A stretch of DNA of 64,000 nt from NCBI RefSeq assembly GCF_039535095.1, contig NZ_BAAAWN010000001.1:1798001-1862000 (forward strand). Reading direction: 5' to 3'. This DNA is from Arthrobacter ramosus. Lineage in GTDB: Bacteria > Actinomycetota > Actinomycetes > Actinomycetales > Micrococcaceae. A program made the position numbers and the translations under genes. Shown here in pieces: positions 26,681-35,288 of this stretch. The notes under the pieces are model-generated. The model ran no database searches, was not told the origin of the DNA, and worked only from the letters and a program-made list of their open reading frames with translations. Position 1 is the stretch's first letter. Every line of letters begins with the position of its first letter.

Positions 26681-28718
26681 TGTCCAGCTCGGAGACACCC
26701 TCAGGCTTGAGGACGGCGACTACATTCTCGAAAGTATCCAGGGAGCCAACCTCGGCCTCCGCAACACACAAACCGCGGAACGCATGTCCGTTCACATCAG
26801 TGCCCTTCCCGCCCTGCTGACCACGCCGCCGAAGTTCAGCTTCGAGGATCCCGGCCCACGGTCCCTGGAATGGGGCGATGCCAAGGAAATGGAGCGCGCA
26901 GCCAAGCTCGCGGCCCACCTGGAGGAAATGATGGATGGGACTCCCCTCAGCGGAGGGGAACGGCGCGATGAATACGACACAGGGAAGACGACCTGGACCA
27001 AACGGATTGACAGCAAGGTCCGGGAGTTGAATGCACTGGGAATCAAGTGTTCCCGGCGCACTCTCGCCCGATGGGCCAGCGACTACAAGGAACGCGGCCA
27101 GGCAGGCTTGGCGGACAAGCGGCAGGAGCGCAGGCAAGAGCCTTTGGGTCGTTTGGATGAGCGGGTCAAGGAGATCCTGATAAGCGTGATCGCGCGTGAG
27201 ACGAACAGATCCACCGGTTCAGCGGACCGGTTGATCCGCACTCTGAAAGCAGAGGTGATCAAGTCCTATCCGGGTGAAGACATCCTGATCCCCTCGGATC
27301 GCACCCTGAGGCGCCACATCAACGCTTTGACCCGGGGCAAGTACACCACCGGGAACGCAACCAACCGGCGGACTGCCGCCAACGCGCCCAAGCGAATGTT
27401 CAGTCCCCGCCCGGCGATTGCCCCGGGACACGAGGTGCAGGTGGACTCCTCGCCATTCGACGTGATGGTCGTCACCGGCATCGACCAGGAGAGCGGAAAG
27501 CTGAAGGTCGGGCGGGCAAATCTTGTCATCATGCTGGACAAAGCGACACAAAGCATCATAGCCACCAGCGTGAGGCTTCAAGGGGTGAAAGGCGTGGACC
27601 TTGCCTTCATGCTCGCCCAGTGTCTTACCCCACGTCTGCTGCGGCCGCAGGGACTGGTTGCGTTCAATGAATACGAGCTGGCTGAGATGCCATGGGCGAA
27701 GTTTCTCTCCGTTGAGGAGGCCGCCAGGTTCGAGACAACGCGTCCCTTCATCAAGCCCCAGCGGATCATGAAGGATAACGGATCTGATTATGCTTCCGCG
27801 GTCTTCGAATCTGCGTGTACCCAGTTCGGGATCGATACGACAAGTGCGGCCATCCGCACGCCAACGGACAAACCGAACGTCGAGAGGGCCTTCCTCACGA
27901 TCAAGACCAAGTTCGCCCAGCACCTTCCCGGGTACACCGGGGGCAGCACGGATAGGCGCGGAGAGCACCCCGAGAAGGAGGACTTGCTCGACGTCTTTAC
28001 GCTGGCAGAATTGTTCGAACGGTGGGTGGCCATTGTCTGGCAAAACATGAAGCACGAATCCTTGCGCGACCCGCTGGTACCTTCGATCGTCCATTCACCG
28101 AATTCGATGTACCTGGCGATGTTCCCCATGACCGGATATGTGCCGCTGCCACTGAGGGCGGAGGACTACATTGCCCTGCTTCCGACAGAGCTTCGGACGA
28201 TCCAGCTCGACGGGATTCAGATTGACTACCGCCGATACGATGCGCCAGAGCTCTACCCCTACAGACTGCAGGATTCCCCGGACACGAACCGCGACGGCAA
28301 GTGGACCGTCCACTACAACCCGCATGATCCCAGCGCCGTCTGGATCCGCGATCCGGAAGGAGACGGGTTCATCCAATGCGACTGGATGAACCGCGATGCA
28401 TTCGCCAAGCCGTTCTCGGCCAGCATCCGCCGCGACGCCCGCGAAATCACCGCCGCCCAAGGGGTTTTGGGAGACGAAGCCAGCACCCAGGCGGCCATCG
28501 AACTGATCGGACAGACCAAGGCAGCGCGCCGGCGCCACGCCGCGGTCGAAGACCGTCAGGAAACCGCCCGCAACCTCGCATCCCTGTCCGGTGCGAAGCT
28601 ACCTTTGCCCACCCAGCCTGTTGCTCTCGAAGCAGTCGCGAGCTACAGCATCGACGAAGAGGAATTCGAATTTGACGACCTGGAGATCTTCGACCCGATG
28701 AAGGGGCTGGGCAATTGA
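26673..28718 (+). CDS. tnsB: TnsB-like DDE transposase
   Basis: 681 residues from GTG 26673 preceded by AAAGGAA. An N-terminal helix-turn-helix region (RIDSKVRELNALGIKCSRRT, then LARWASDYKERGQAGLADKR) is expected to bind the end repeats. RNase-H core: D258 (EVQVDSSPFD), D368 (MKDNGSDY) and E404 (DKPNVERAF), with 35 residues between the last two, as in the Mu/Tn7/IS481 class. The C-terminal beta-barrel and acidic tail YSIDEEEFEFDDLEIF probably contact TnsC. All catalytic residues are intact. Confidence 0.92.
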   Translation: MDSVQLGDTLRLEDGDYILESIQGANLGLRNTQTAERMSVHISALPALLTTPPKFSFEDPGPRSLEWGDAKEMERAAKLAAHLEEMMDGTPLSGGERRDEYDTGKTTWTKRIDSKVRELNALGIKCSRRTLARWASDYKERGQAGLADKRQERRQEPLGRLDERVKEILISVIARETNRSTGSADRLIRTLKAEVIKSYPGEDILIPSDRTLRRHINALTRGKYTTGNATNRRTAANAPKRMFSPRPAIAPGHEVQVDSSPFDVMVVTGIDQESGKLKVGRANLVIMLDKATQSIIATSVRLQGVKGVDLAFMLAQCLTPRLLRPQGLVAFNEYELAEMPWAKFLSVEEAARFETTRPFIKPQRIMKDNGSDYASAVFESACTQFGIDTTSAAIRTPTDKPNVERAFLTIKTKFAQHLPGYTGGSTDRRGEHPEKEDLLDVFTLAELFERWVAIVWQNMKHESLRDPLVPSIVHSPNSMYLAMFPMTGYVPLPLRAEDYIALLPTELRTIQLDGIQIDYRRYDAPELYPYRLQDSPDTNRDGKWTVHYNPHDPSAVWIRDPEGDGFIQCDWMNRDAFAKPFSASIRRDAREITAAQGVLGDEASTQAAIELIGQTKAARRRHAAVEDRQETARNLASLSGAKLPLPTQPVALEAVASYSIDEEEFEFDDLEIFDPMKGLGN

Positions 28719-29770
28719 TCTTCACCCATACGGATACTCCGTCGCTGGATCGCCACGAGGACTTGCGCGAACTCCTGGTCCGGCAGCCCGTCTGCCCGCA
28801 CATGCCCACAATCGAGGGATACAGGGCGCAGGCGGAACAAGAGCGCCGGGTATTCAACACTCAGCGACTTGATTTCCTGGGGGGCGGCCTCACGGTTGCC
28901 ACACCCCAGGTCAAGGCCCTCATCAAAAACGTCCGGTTGGCTATTTTGGGAAATCGAGGTCGCGCCTCGGGTCGTACCGGCGTCATGGTCTCGGGCCAGT
29001 CCACCGTCGGCAAGACCACGGCTTGTATAGCCCTGATGCGCAGCATTCATGCACTGTACGGTCTTCAGCATCCTGGCTCGAGCGGCCGGGGAGCCATCCC
29101 CGTGGCGTACGTCGAGGTGCCGGCTGGATCTTCGGCCAAGGCAATGATCGGAAGGTTTGCGCACTTCTACGGCCTGGAATTGCCGGCACGATACACGCTC
29201 GAACAGATGCTCCACGCGGTCGTCACCACCATGCGTTCGTGCCGCACGCAGCTGGTGGTGGTGGACGAACTGCAGAATCTGAGCCGGATCAGCCAGGGAA
29301 ACGGTGAATCGGTCGACGTTCTCAAGAGCCTGTCCAATCAGGTCCCGGCGACATTTGTGTACTCCGGGATCGGTATCCACCGCGGTGGATTGCTCGCGGG
29401 GGAGCGGGGGAACCAAATCAGCCGGCGCTTCACGCTGCTGGAGATGCAGCGCTACGGACACGCGACGGCCGATGAAGTAAAGGCCTGGAATGGCATCGTG
29501 CGGGCGTTCTCCCAAGAACTGCCGCTTGTGGCCCATGACAGCAGGACATTTCTCAAGAATGCGGCCTGGCTTCACAAACGGAGCGGAGGAAATATCGGTA
29601 CTCTTCAGCGGATACTCGTCGGGGGTGCCCAGCTGCTGATCGTGGATGGCGACCCTGGCCAGGAAACTCTGACGCGGGAGTACATGGAAGCGCTCCCCGT
29701 GGACATGGGCGCCGAACGCGCCGAAGGAAAACTGGATGACAGCCCGGCCCTGCGGCAGCTGGCAGGCTGA
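28715..29770 (+). CDS. tnsC: TnsC/TniB-type AAA+ ATPase
   Basis: 351 residues. Walker A GQSTVGKTT near residue 92, Walker B QLVVVDELQNL near residue 185, sensor region ATFVYSGIGI, and a C-terminal helical lid with KRSGGNIGTLQRILVGGA. It links the target selector to the transposase and confers target immunity. TTG start overlaps the tnsB stop by four bases. N-terminal tail HEDLRELLVRQPVCPHMPT is typical of actinobacterial homologues. Confidence 0.88.
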   Translation: MIFTHTDTPSLDRHEDLRELLVRQPVCPHMPTIEGYRAQAEQERRVFNTQRLDFLGGGLTVATPQVKALIKNVRLAILGNRGRASGRTGVMVSGQSTVGKTTACIALMRSIHALYGLQHPGSSGRGAIPVAYVEVPAGSSAKAMIGRFAHFYGLELPARYTLEQMLHAVVTTMRSCRTQLVVVDELQNLSRISQGNGESVDVLKSLSNQVPATFVYSGIGIHRGGLLAGERGNQISRRFTLLEMQRYGHATADEVKAWNGIVRAFSQELPLVAHDSRTFLKNAAWLHKRSGGNIGTLQRILVGGAQLLIVDGDPGQETLTREYMEALPVDMGAERAEGKLDDSPALRQLAG

Positions 29771-29772
29771 TC

Positions 29773-31977
29773 ATGGGACTCGACATGACCCGGGCCTTTC
29801 CCGTCAACATCCGCCCCTTCCACCTGGAAACACCTGACAGCTATGGCCGACGACTCACCCTGGCCAACGGCCTGCCAGCGGAGTCCCCAACCGCGGCAGC
29901 CCGGCACCTGGCCGCGGGGCCTGCTGCGCGGGCCATCAGGGAAGGACTTGCTCGGTGGTGCGAGGTCAAAGGCGGTCTCCGGGCAGGGCACTTCGAACGT
30001 CAAGCCCAACGCGGTGGAGACGGCCTCCCCGCGCGCACCATGTGCCGGCTTTGCGCTCGGGGTGAGACCGTTGAGCAGTTCGGTCATGACGAGTCCTACT
30101 GTTGCCTGCGGCATGGGTTGTGGACCGGGCCGGGGTCCGGTTTTCAGGATCAGGTGGAGGACCAGGTCCTGGCCGTTGACTTGCGCTATCGTCGCTTGCG
30201 CCAGGCCGGTCGCATGCCAACGGCTCTGGTGCGGGAGCTGGCCGTCCTGGTCAACAGGGACCATGGGGAGTCCGGACCCCAAACGAACTTCGGTCCTCGA
30301 GAGTACGGTGCGGTGGTTTCTCTGGCCAAGCTGGTAACAGATCGCTCTTTCCAACGTGATCTCCTCAGGCCGGTCCGGACCTTCGCGGAGGCCCGAGAGC
30401 TCCTCGAAACGGAGATCGCGGCTCGGGTGCCGGGCAGTGGGCTGATCCTCGTTGACGGCGTGTGGAGGCTTCTGCGCCCTGCGTTCCTCGCGGTGCGAGA
30501 CAAGGTGCAGGGCTTGGACTGTCCAGTCCCGGCCATTTGCGGGATTCTCGGGTTCGATCCGCTCGGCGTCGTCGGCATGGAAGAGGTCCAACGCCCCTTG
30601 GAGCCTTTTGCCCGTTATCTTGACGTGCTCGGGACTTCCCTTGCCGACCGGTGGGCAAACGCGTGCGAGCTGACCCTGGTGGCAGGCCAGCAAAACCGGC
30701 CCCGTTCCGGGTCAAGACAGGGCGTCTGGGCCGCAACATTCATTTGCGCTCACGGCCACTGGAGCCGGCGCACCCTCAACACCGCCTACAGCGGCCTAAA
30801 GAAGGGCAGAGACGGATGCCCCTACTGCGCCGGGCTGCGGGCCCTCGCCGGATTCAATTCCATGGCCGAAACGCACCCTCGCCTGGCGGCCGGATGGCAC
30901 CCGTCCCTGAACGGGACCACGACGCCTTCCGATGTCACCGGAGCCGGCAACTCAGCATCCTACTGGTGGGCCTGCCGGAAAGGGCACGAGTGGCAGGCCA
31001 CCCCGAACAACCGGGCAAAAGGCAAAGGATGCCCCTACTGCTCGGGGCTTAGATGCATACCCGGCGTGAATACCTTGGATGTCACCCACCCGGACATTGC
31101 CGCGGAATGGAACCACAACCTGAATCCCGGCATCGCGCCCTCAAACATCACAGCAGGGAGCGGCATTATGGTCCATTGGGTCTGCAGCCATGGCCATGAA
31201 TATGCGGCTACACCAGGATCCCGCACAGGTCTCGGAAGGGGGTGTCCCGTGTGTGCCAACCTGCGGGTCCTGGAAGGAGTGAACGACCTGGCGACCACCC
31301 ACCGGCACATCGCCGCCGAATGGCATCCCGGCCTGAACGGACCGGCGACGCCCCGAGCCGTGGTCGCTGGATCCTCCAAGAAGTATTATTGGCGCTGCCC
31401 GGCCGGACACGACTACCTCTCCGCGGTGTACAGCAGAACGAACGGGAAGGGTTGTCCTGCCTGTGCGGGGCAACAGATCATTGCAGGATTCAACGACCTG
31501 CGCACAACCCACCCCGGTATCGCGGCGGAATGGGATCATGAGGCAAACGGGAGCCGAACCCCCGAAAGCGTTATCGCCGGAAGCGCACGACCCGTCCACT
31601 GGATCTGCGCGCTCGGCCACCACTACGCCAAGCCCATCAACAGACGGGCCGCAGGCGCAGGCTGCCAGTACTGCTCCAACAGGAAAGTCCTCCCGGGCTT
31701 CAACGATCTCGCGACCCGGCACCCTGACATCGCCCGGGACTGGCACTCCCAAAAGAACGGATCCCTGAAACCTGCAGACGTCATTCCCGGAAATACAGGT
31801 CGCTGGTGGAAATGCACCGAGGGTCACGAGCAATTCGGAACAGTTCCAAACAGGGTCAAAACACGTGGTTGCACCGCATGTCCTCTCGAATCCCGTCAGG
31901 GAACAGGAGGTCAGACAGGATGTGAATCGGGCACATTCCGGTTCAAGCCCCGAAGATCCGAAGCGGTTCGACTCTAA
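29773..31977 (+). CDS. tniQ: TniQ/TnsD-type target selector with six C-terminal zinc-finger repeats
   Basis: 734 residues. The first ~150 match TniQ: FPVNIRPFHLETPDSYGRRL, then CRLCARGETVEQF and CCLRHGLW as zinc ligands. From about residue 318 onward there are six tandem units, each W-x-C-x3-GH, a basic stretch with an R/K-rich loop, then GC-x2-C, with links such as TTHPGIAAEWDHEANGSRTP. This is the DUF4379 treble-clef zinc-ribbon repeat. Ordinary TniQ proteins are ~300-500 residues, so the repeat tail is an addition that probably reads DNA. The gene starts 2 bp after tnsC stops and overlaps a convergent gene by 35 bp. Confidence 0.85.
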   Translation: MGLDMTRAFPVNIRPFHLETPDSYGRRLTLANGLPAESPTAAARHLAAGPAARAIREGLARWCEVKGGLRAGHFERQAQRGGDGLPARTMCRLCARGETVEQFGHDESYCCLRHGLWTGPGSGFQDQVEDQVLAVDLRYRRLRQAGRMPTALVRELAVLVNRDHGESGPQTNFGPREYGAVVSLAKLVTDRSFQRDLLRPVRTFAEARELLETEIAARVPGSGLILVDGVWRLLRPAFLAVRDKVQGLDCPVPAICGILGFDPLGVVGMEEVQRPLEPFARYLDVLGTSLADRWANACELTLVAGQQNRPRSGSRQGVWAATFICAHGHWSRRTLNTAYSGLKKGRDGCPYCAGLRALAGFNSMAETHPRLAAGWHPSLNGTTTPSDVTGAGNSASYWWACRKGHEWQATPNNRAKGKGCPYCSGLRCIPGVNTLDVTHPDIAAEWNHNLNPGIAPSNITAGSGIMVHWVCSHGHEYAATPGSRTGLGRGCPVCANLRVLEGVNDLATTHRHIAAEWHPGLNGPATPRAVVAGSSKKYYWRCPAGHDYLSAVYSRTNGKGCPACAGQQIIAGFNDLRTTHPGIAAEWDHEANGSRTPESVIAGSARPVHWICALGHHYAKPINRRAAGAGCQYCSNRKVLPGFNDLATRHPDIARDWHSQKNGSLKPADVIPGNTGRWWKCTEGHEQFGTVPNRVKTRGCTACPLESRQGTGGQTGCESGTFRFKPRRSEAVRL

Positions 31978-32713
31978 GCGGCCTTCCACCCGGCCAGACG
32001 AGCACGGCGTTGCCGTCCCGCGAGTTCTCCATATTCAGAACATCGACCCTCGTCGTGCCGCCATCGGGGCGCATGATTTCGTCAATGCGGCGTTGATGCC
32101 AATGCCCACTGAAAACATGTGCTGGCCGGGCGCAAGCCACAGCCTGGGCCAGCAGTTCCCGCGTGACGTTGGCAAGGGCAAGGATGTCTCCGGGCAAGCG
32201 CAGCCCGGACCTCAGCTGAACACCGGCAGGGACGTCGTGGGTGAGGAGGATGTCCACCGGGCCGCCGGCGATGAATTCGGCGACGTGTTCCGCGGTCAGG
32301 TCTTCGTTTGCCCACCAGTCTTTGCCTTCGGTGTGGTACCGGAAGTCGACACTGAACGCGCCTCCCAATCCACCGACCGTCAGGCCCTGCACGATGGTTC
32401 TTCCCGGTCTGGGAAGGTATCTGACGTTGGAGCGGAGGGTTGCGAGCCCGTCTGCCTTGATCGGCAGCTTTTCGAGCTCGGCCCAGTTGTCGTGGTTGCC
32501 TGCAATGAAGATCAGCTGGATGTTCGAGTCTTCCAGATAGTGGTTGAGCCGGGCTTCGAAGCGGCCCTTCATTTTGCCTGGCCAGAGGGCGCCGAAATCA
32601 CCGACATGGAGGATGGTTTTCACCCCGTGCCGGGCGGCTGACCGGACCACGGTCCGGGCCCAGCCGAGGTTCCCATGCCAGTCACCGGCCACGACGATAG
32701 GAGCTGAATTCAC
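31943..32713 (-). CDS. Calcineurin-like metallophosphoesterase
   Basis: 256 residues. Di-metal ligands in GDWHGN, HVGDFGALWP, FIAGNHDNW, LLTHDVPAG and FSGHWHQRR, in family order and spacing. Start is GTG at 32713 with an overlapping GGA; a GTG eight codons in is possible. Its 3' end overlaps tniQ by 35 bp in convergent orientation. Substrate unknown (phosphomonoester or diester, possibly a nucleotide); could be transposon cargo. Confidence 0.85.
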   Translation of the reverse strand: MNSAPIVVAGDWHGNLGWARTVVRSAARHGVKTILHVGDFGALWPGKMKGRFEARLNHYLEDSNIQLIFIAGNHDNWAELEKLPIKADGLATLRSNVRYLPRPGRTIVQGLTVGGLGGAFSVDFRYHTEGKDWWANEDLTAEHVAEFIAGGPVDILLTHDVPAGVQLRSGLRLPGDILALANVTRELLAQAVACARPAHVFSGHWHQRRIDEIMRPDGGTTRVDVLNMENSRDGNAVLVWPGGRPLRVEPLRIFGA

Positions 32714-32986
32714 TCCGTGAGCCTACTGCTTTGGCTTCGGTGCCGGCGGATCAATGCCCCCGGAGCCGCACAGGCGCGGTTCATCGCTTTCACCGCGGGT
32801 GTTAGTGCGTGCTTGGACCTCTAGCGTGAGGCCTGGACTTTGGCGGGCTCTGTTCGGCCGCGCCGACGCTGCATACCCAACGAGAATGCACCGGGGCTAG
32901 CGAGAGGATGCAAACCGATCCCTGCACAAGCACCACGACCAACGCGGTCCGGGCGCTCAACTTGGAAACGCCGTTAGAATCCAGCT

Positions 32987-33274
32987 ATGAACGAGCATCC
33001 GATACGCAGTCACGCGTCAGATAGTTCCGGCACCGAAGCAACTCGACCAAAGGATCTCCTTGAAGGGTCTCCGCGGTCCGTTGAGCGAATCGACCAGGTG
33101 CTTTCCCTCGTCCGGCAGGAGTGGCTGGCGCACCCTGACGAGAGGTTCTGGCAGATGACAGCCAACCTCGCGGCGCGCATGGGCATCAGCGCGTACGCTC
33201 CCATGCTGGAGGACGACGAGTTTATCGAAATGCTCAACCAGCGCGGCGGCGAGATCGGAACTTCGACCGCCTGA
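32987..33274 (+). CDS. Hypothetical protein
   Basis: 95-residue acidic protein. The core ERIDQVLSLVRQEWLAHPDE then RFWQMTANLAARMG and a C-terminal LEDDEFIEML recall small accessory proteins with an L-x-W-x-PD-x-R-x2-Q pattern, but I cannot name a family. ATG start has only a weak upstream purine stretch. It stands alone between the metallophosphoesterase and the recombinase scar. Confidence 0.5.
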   Translation: MNEHPIRSHASDSSGTEATRPKDLLEGSPRSVERIDQVLSLVRQEWLAHPDERFWQMTANLAARMGISAYAPMLEDDEFIEMLNQRGGEIGTSTA

Positions 33275-33426
33275 CAGGACCAGCGCGGCAGCTGCCCCTA
33301 GCCGTGGTTGGTGAGCCACGTTTTCATACCAAAGGCAGGGATCCACGGGATCTATCAGTGTGGCCGAATGAAGCAGACTATCTGGATCGCTTACAAACCC
33401 AGCCAGCTAAGGCTCGACGGCCCGGT

Positions 33427-33749
33427 TCAATGCAGCATCAGGGGAACTGAAACCGCGGGTAATTCCGCCAAGGGTAGCGGTGGCCAGGGTGGAGAGGTAG
33501 CCGTGCCGACGTCGGGCGGTGATGCGGGATTGGGGCTCGAAGGCTTGCTCAGGGCATCAGGCTCATGCGCGGAAAGTCCGTCACGCATGAGCCTGATGCC
33601 CTCGGCGCGCTGTTGGGACACTGCAGCGTGCGTGGAACCAAGTTCCTCGGCGAGCTCCCTGACGGTCTCCCGGCGAAGTAGATCTCCTCGACGACGTAGC
33701 GCATCTTTTCCGGCAGGGCCTCGACGGCGGCGCGGAGGCACCGTCCCAC
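33427..33749 (-). pseudogene. Sigma factor fragment (FliA/WhiG type, region 4)
   Basis: Begins LRAAVEALPEKMRYVVEEIY in one frame and, after a one-base shift, continues RETVRELAEELGSTHAAVSQ then RAEGIRLMRDGLSAHEPDA, the promoter -35 recognition helix of a WhiG-like sigma factor. Regions 2 and 3 are missing. Its 5' end is joined directly to the recombinase fragment. Confidence 0.65.
33552..33601. repeat. Perfect 18-bp inverted repeat in the sigma fragment
   Basis: GGGCATCAGGCTCATGCG at 33552-33569 and its exact complement at 33584-33601, 14-bp spacer. One arm is sigma coding sequence (GIRLM); the other is its mirrored copy, which looks like a fold-back inversion that truncated the gene. Confidence 0.7.
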
Positions 33750-34143
33750 AACATCCTCGTCGCGGCGGAATGCCTGAACCAGTGCGGGTCGAAATCCAGG
33801 CCAGTCCGCTGCCGCAACCGCACAACCAGGTCATAAACAGCCCTATAGGACATCGCATGGCCGACCCGGCCGCCCCAGAGATTGACAAAGACATAGTCGT
33901 TGTCCAGATCGCCGTATTCAACATGCAGATAGTCCGAATACAGGCGCAACAGCTGCGCGCTGACCGGGATCGTCCGGTCTTGGCCCGGGCCCCGTTCTCA
34001 TTGATGCGCGCAACAACCCTGACTTCGCAATCGGCCACCGCCAGGTCATCATGGCGCAGTCCCAGCACTTCGCCGATCCGCATTCCGGTGTCAAAAAGCA
34101 CCGCAAACAACAGACGGTCCCTGTCTCTGAGTTGGTTTCTGCC
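33745..34143 (-). pseudogene. Tyrosine recombinase (XerD-like) remnant
   Basis: Frame one gives RDRDRLLFAVLFDTGMRIGE and VLGLRHDDLAVADCEV with the first catalytic Arg. After a one-base loss it continues TIPVSAQLLRLYSDYL, GLDFDPHWFRHSAATRML, containing the HxxR box. It stops abruptly at the sigma fragment before the catalytic tyrosine, and the N-terminal core-binding domain is also gone. Confidence 0.7.
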
Positions 34144-34190
34144 AGTACGCAGACGGAGGCCTCCCCTGGGGGGCCCCGCCTGCGTACTGG
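34142..34190. repeat. Imperfect 24-bp inverted repeat
   Basis: CCAGTACGCAG at the left and CTGCGTACTGG at the right form perfect outer arms; the GC-rich interior is imperfect. It abuts the truncated start of the recombinase remnant and could be an old element end or a hairpin terminator. Confidence 0.5.
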
Positions 34191-34304
34191 AGTGTGTGGC
34201 TTCGGTTCGATTTCCGAAGGCGGCACTCTGGCTCCAGGAACGCTCGAGGGGGCGATCCGAACAGGTGCCATGTCTCATCGCCACCAAACGAGTCGACGCT
34301 CGGT

Positions 34305-35288
34305 TCAGGGGTTGGCATTCACGCAGGAAGACGCTTCCGGCGCTCGGTTTCGTATGAAGCCAGCGATTTCGTCCACGGTCTGTTCGCCTCGGTTGATACG
34401 ACCGGCGGATGTCAGCAGGCCGTGAGCGTATCCGATGAGATGCTGATAGCGCACTTCTGTCCCGGCCCTTGCCATGGCCGCAGCAAAATTCGCGCCCTCG
34501 TCGGCTAGCGGATCGTTGTCAACGGTGATGATATAAGCCGGTGGAAGCCCGGCGGGCAGCTCCGCGAAGACGGGGCTCACATCGGGCAGCGTTCGGTCCG
34601 TTCCCTCCGGCAGATATGTTTCTGCAAACCACGCGATGGTGTCCGCGACTAACGGGAACCCTCTGGTGACGCGGCCGTAAGAGGGAGAGGACATGGTCAG
34701 ATCCACCATGGGGTAGATGAGAACCTGGGCCGAGACCGGCAGGGGATCAAGATTTTCCGCGTTCTCGATGGCGAGGACCGCGGCGAGCTGGCCTCCTGCG
34801 CTGTCACCGACCAAGACGGCGTTGGTCACCTCCAGTCCGTGAACTTCGCGTGCTGAAAAGAGCCAACGCAGTGCGGCCCTGCTGTCTTCGATCGCCGCCG
34901 GATAGGGGTGTTCCGGGGCAAGCCGGTAATCAACAGCCACAACAGGAAGACCTGTGAGAGCGGCAAGTCTCCGGCACAGCCCGTCATGCGTCGAGAGACT
35001 CCCCATTACCCATCCGCCTCCGTGGAGAAACAAGACCACAGGAGTGGGACCCCGTAAGACCTGGGGTGCGTAGACTCGCACGCCGAAGTTGTCCACCGCG
35101 AAGTCGGAAACGGCTGACAGGGAATCACCTGTGAGGCCGTTTGCAGCACAACTGCGCTCGTACATCTCACGCACTTCGTTGACGGTGTAGGTGTGGAACG
35201 ACCGTGAACCGGAGGCCCGGAAACCTTCCAGGACCCCTGCTGCGTCCGCGGCTACGGGCCTTCCGGTGAACGGATCGTGGCTGGTCAC
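34305..35288 (-). CDS. Alpha/beta hydrolase of the hormone-sensitive lipase family
   Basis: 327 residues. Oxyanion motif LFLHGGGWVMGSLSTHDG, nucleophile in LVGDSAGGQLAAVLA, catalytic Asp in DNDPLADEG and His in GYAHGLL. Such esterases open lactones or cleave esters. Its start overlaps the stop of the upstream monooxygenase by four bases, so the pair is translationally coupled and the natural substrate is probably that enzyme's lactone or ester product. Confidence 0.9.
   Translation of the reverse strand: MTSHDPFTGRPVAADAAGVLEGFRASGSRSFHTYTVNEVREMYERSCAANGLTGDSLSAVSDFAVDNFGVRVYAPQVLRGPTPVVLFLHGGGWVMGSLSTHDGLCRRLAALTGLPVVAVDYRLAPEHPYPAAIEDSRAALRWLFSAREVHGLEVTNAVLVGDSAGGQLAAVLAIENAENLDPLPVSAQVLIYPMVDLTMSSPSYGRVTRGFPLVADTIAWFAETYLPEGTDRTLPDVSPVFAELPAGLPPAYIITVDNDPLADEGANFAAAMARAGTEVRYQHLIGYAHGLLTSAGRINRGEQTVDEIAGFIRNRAPEASSCVNANP

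Larger units (their letters stand above)
24565..31977 (+). mobile_element. Tn7-like transposon: known end plus tnsA-tnsB-tnsC-tniQ (far end not found)
   Basis: Element with a terminal TnsB-site array, short cargo (an RHS remnant, a small membrane protein, an XRE-like regulator), then four overlapping or abutting transposition genes reading away from the array. tnsA nearest the end beside a conserved host gene is the same polarity as Tn7 at glmS. The right coordinate given is the end of tniQ, not the true boundary: I found no inverted copy of GACAAGTTAGTTGGCA downstream to 64 kb. The element is either larger than the window or has lost that end. Confidence 0.8.
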
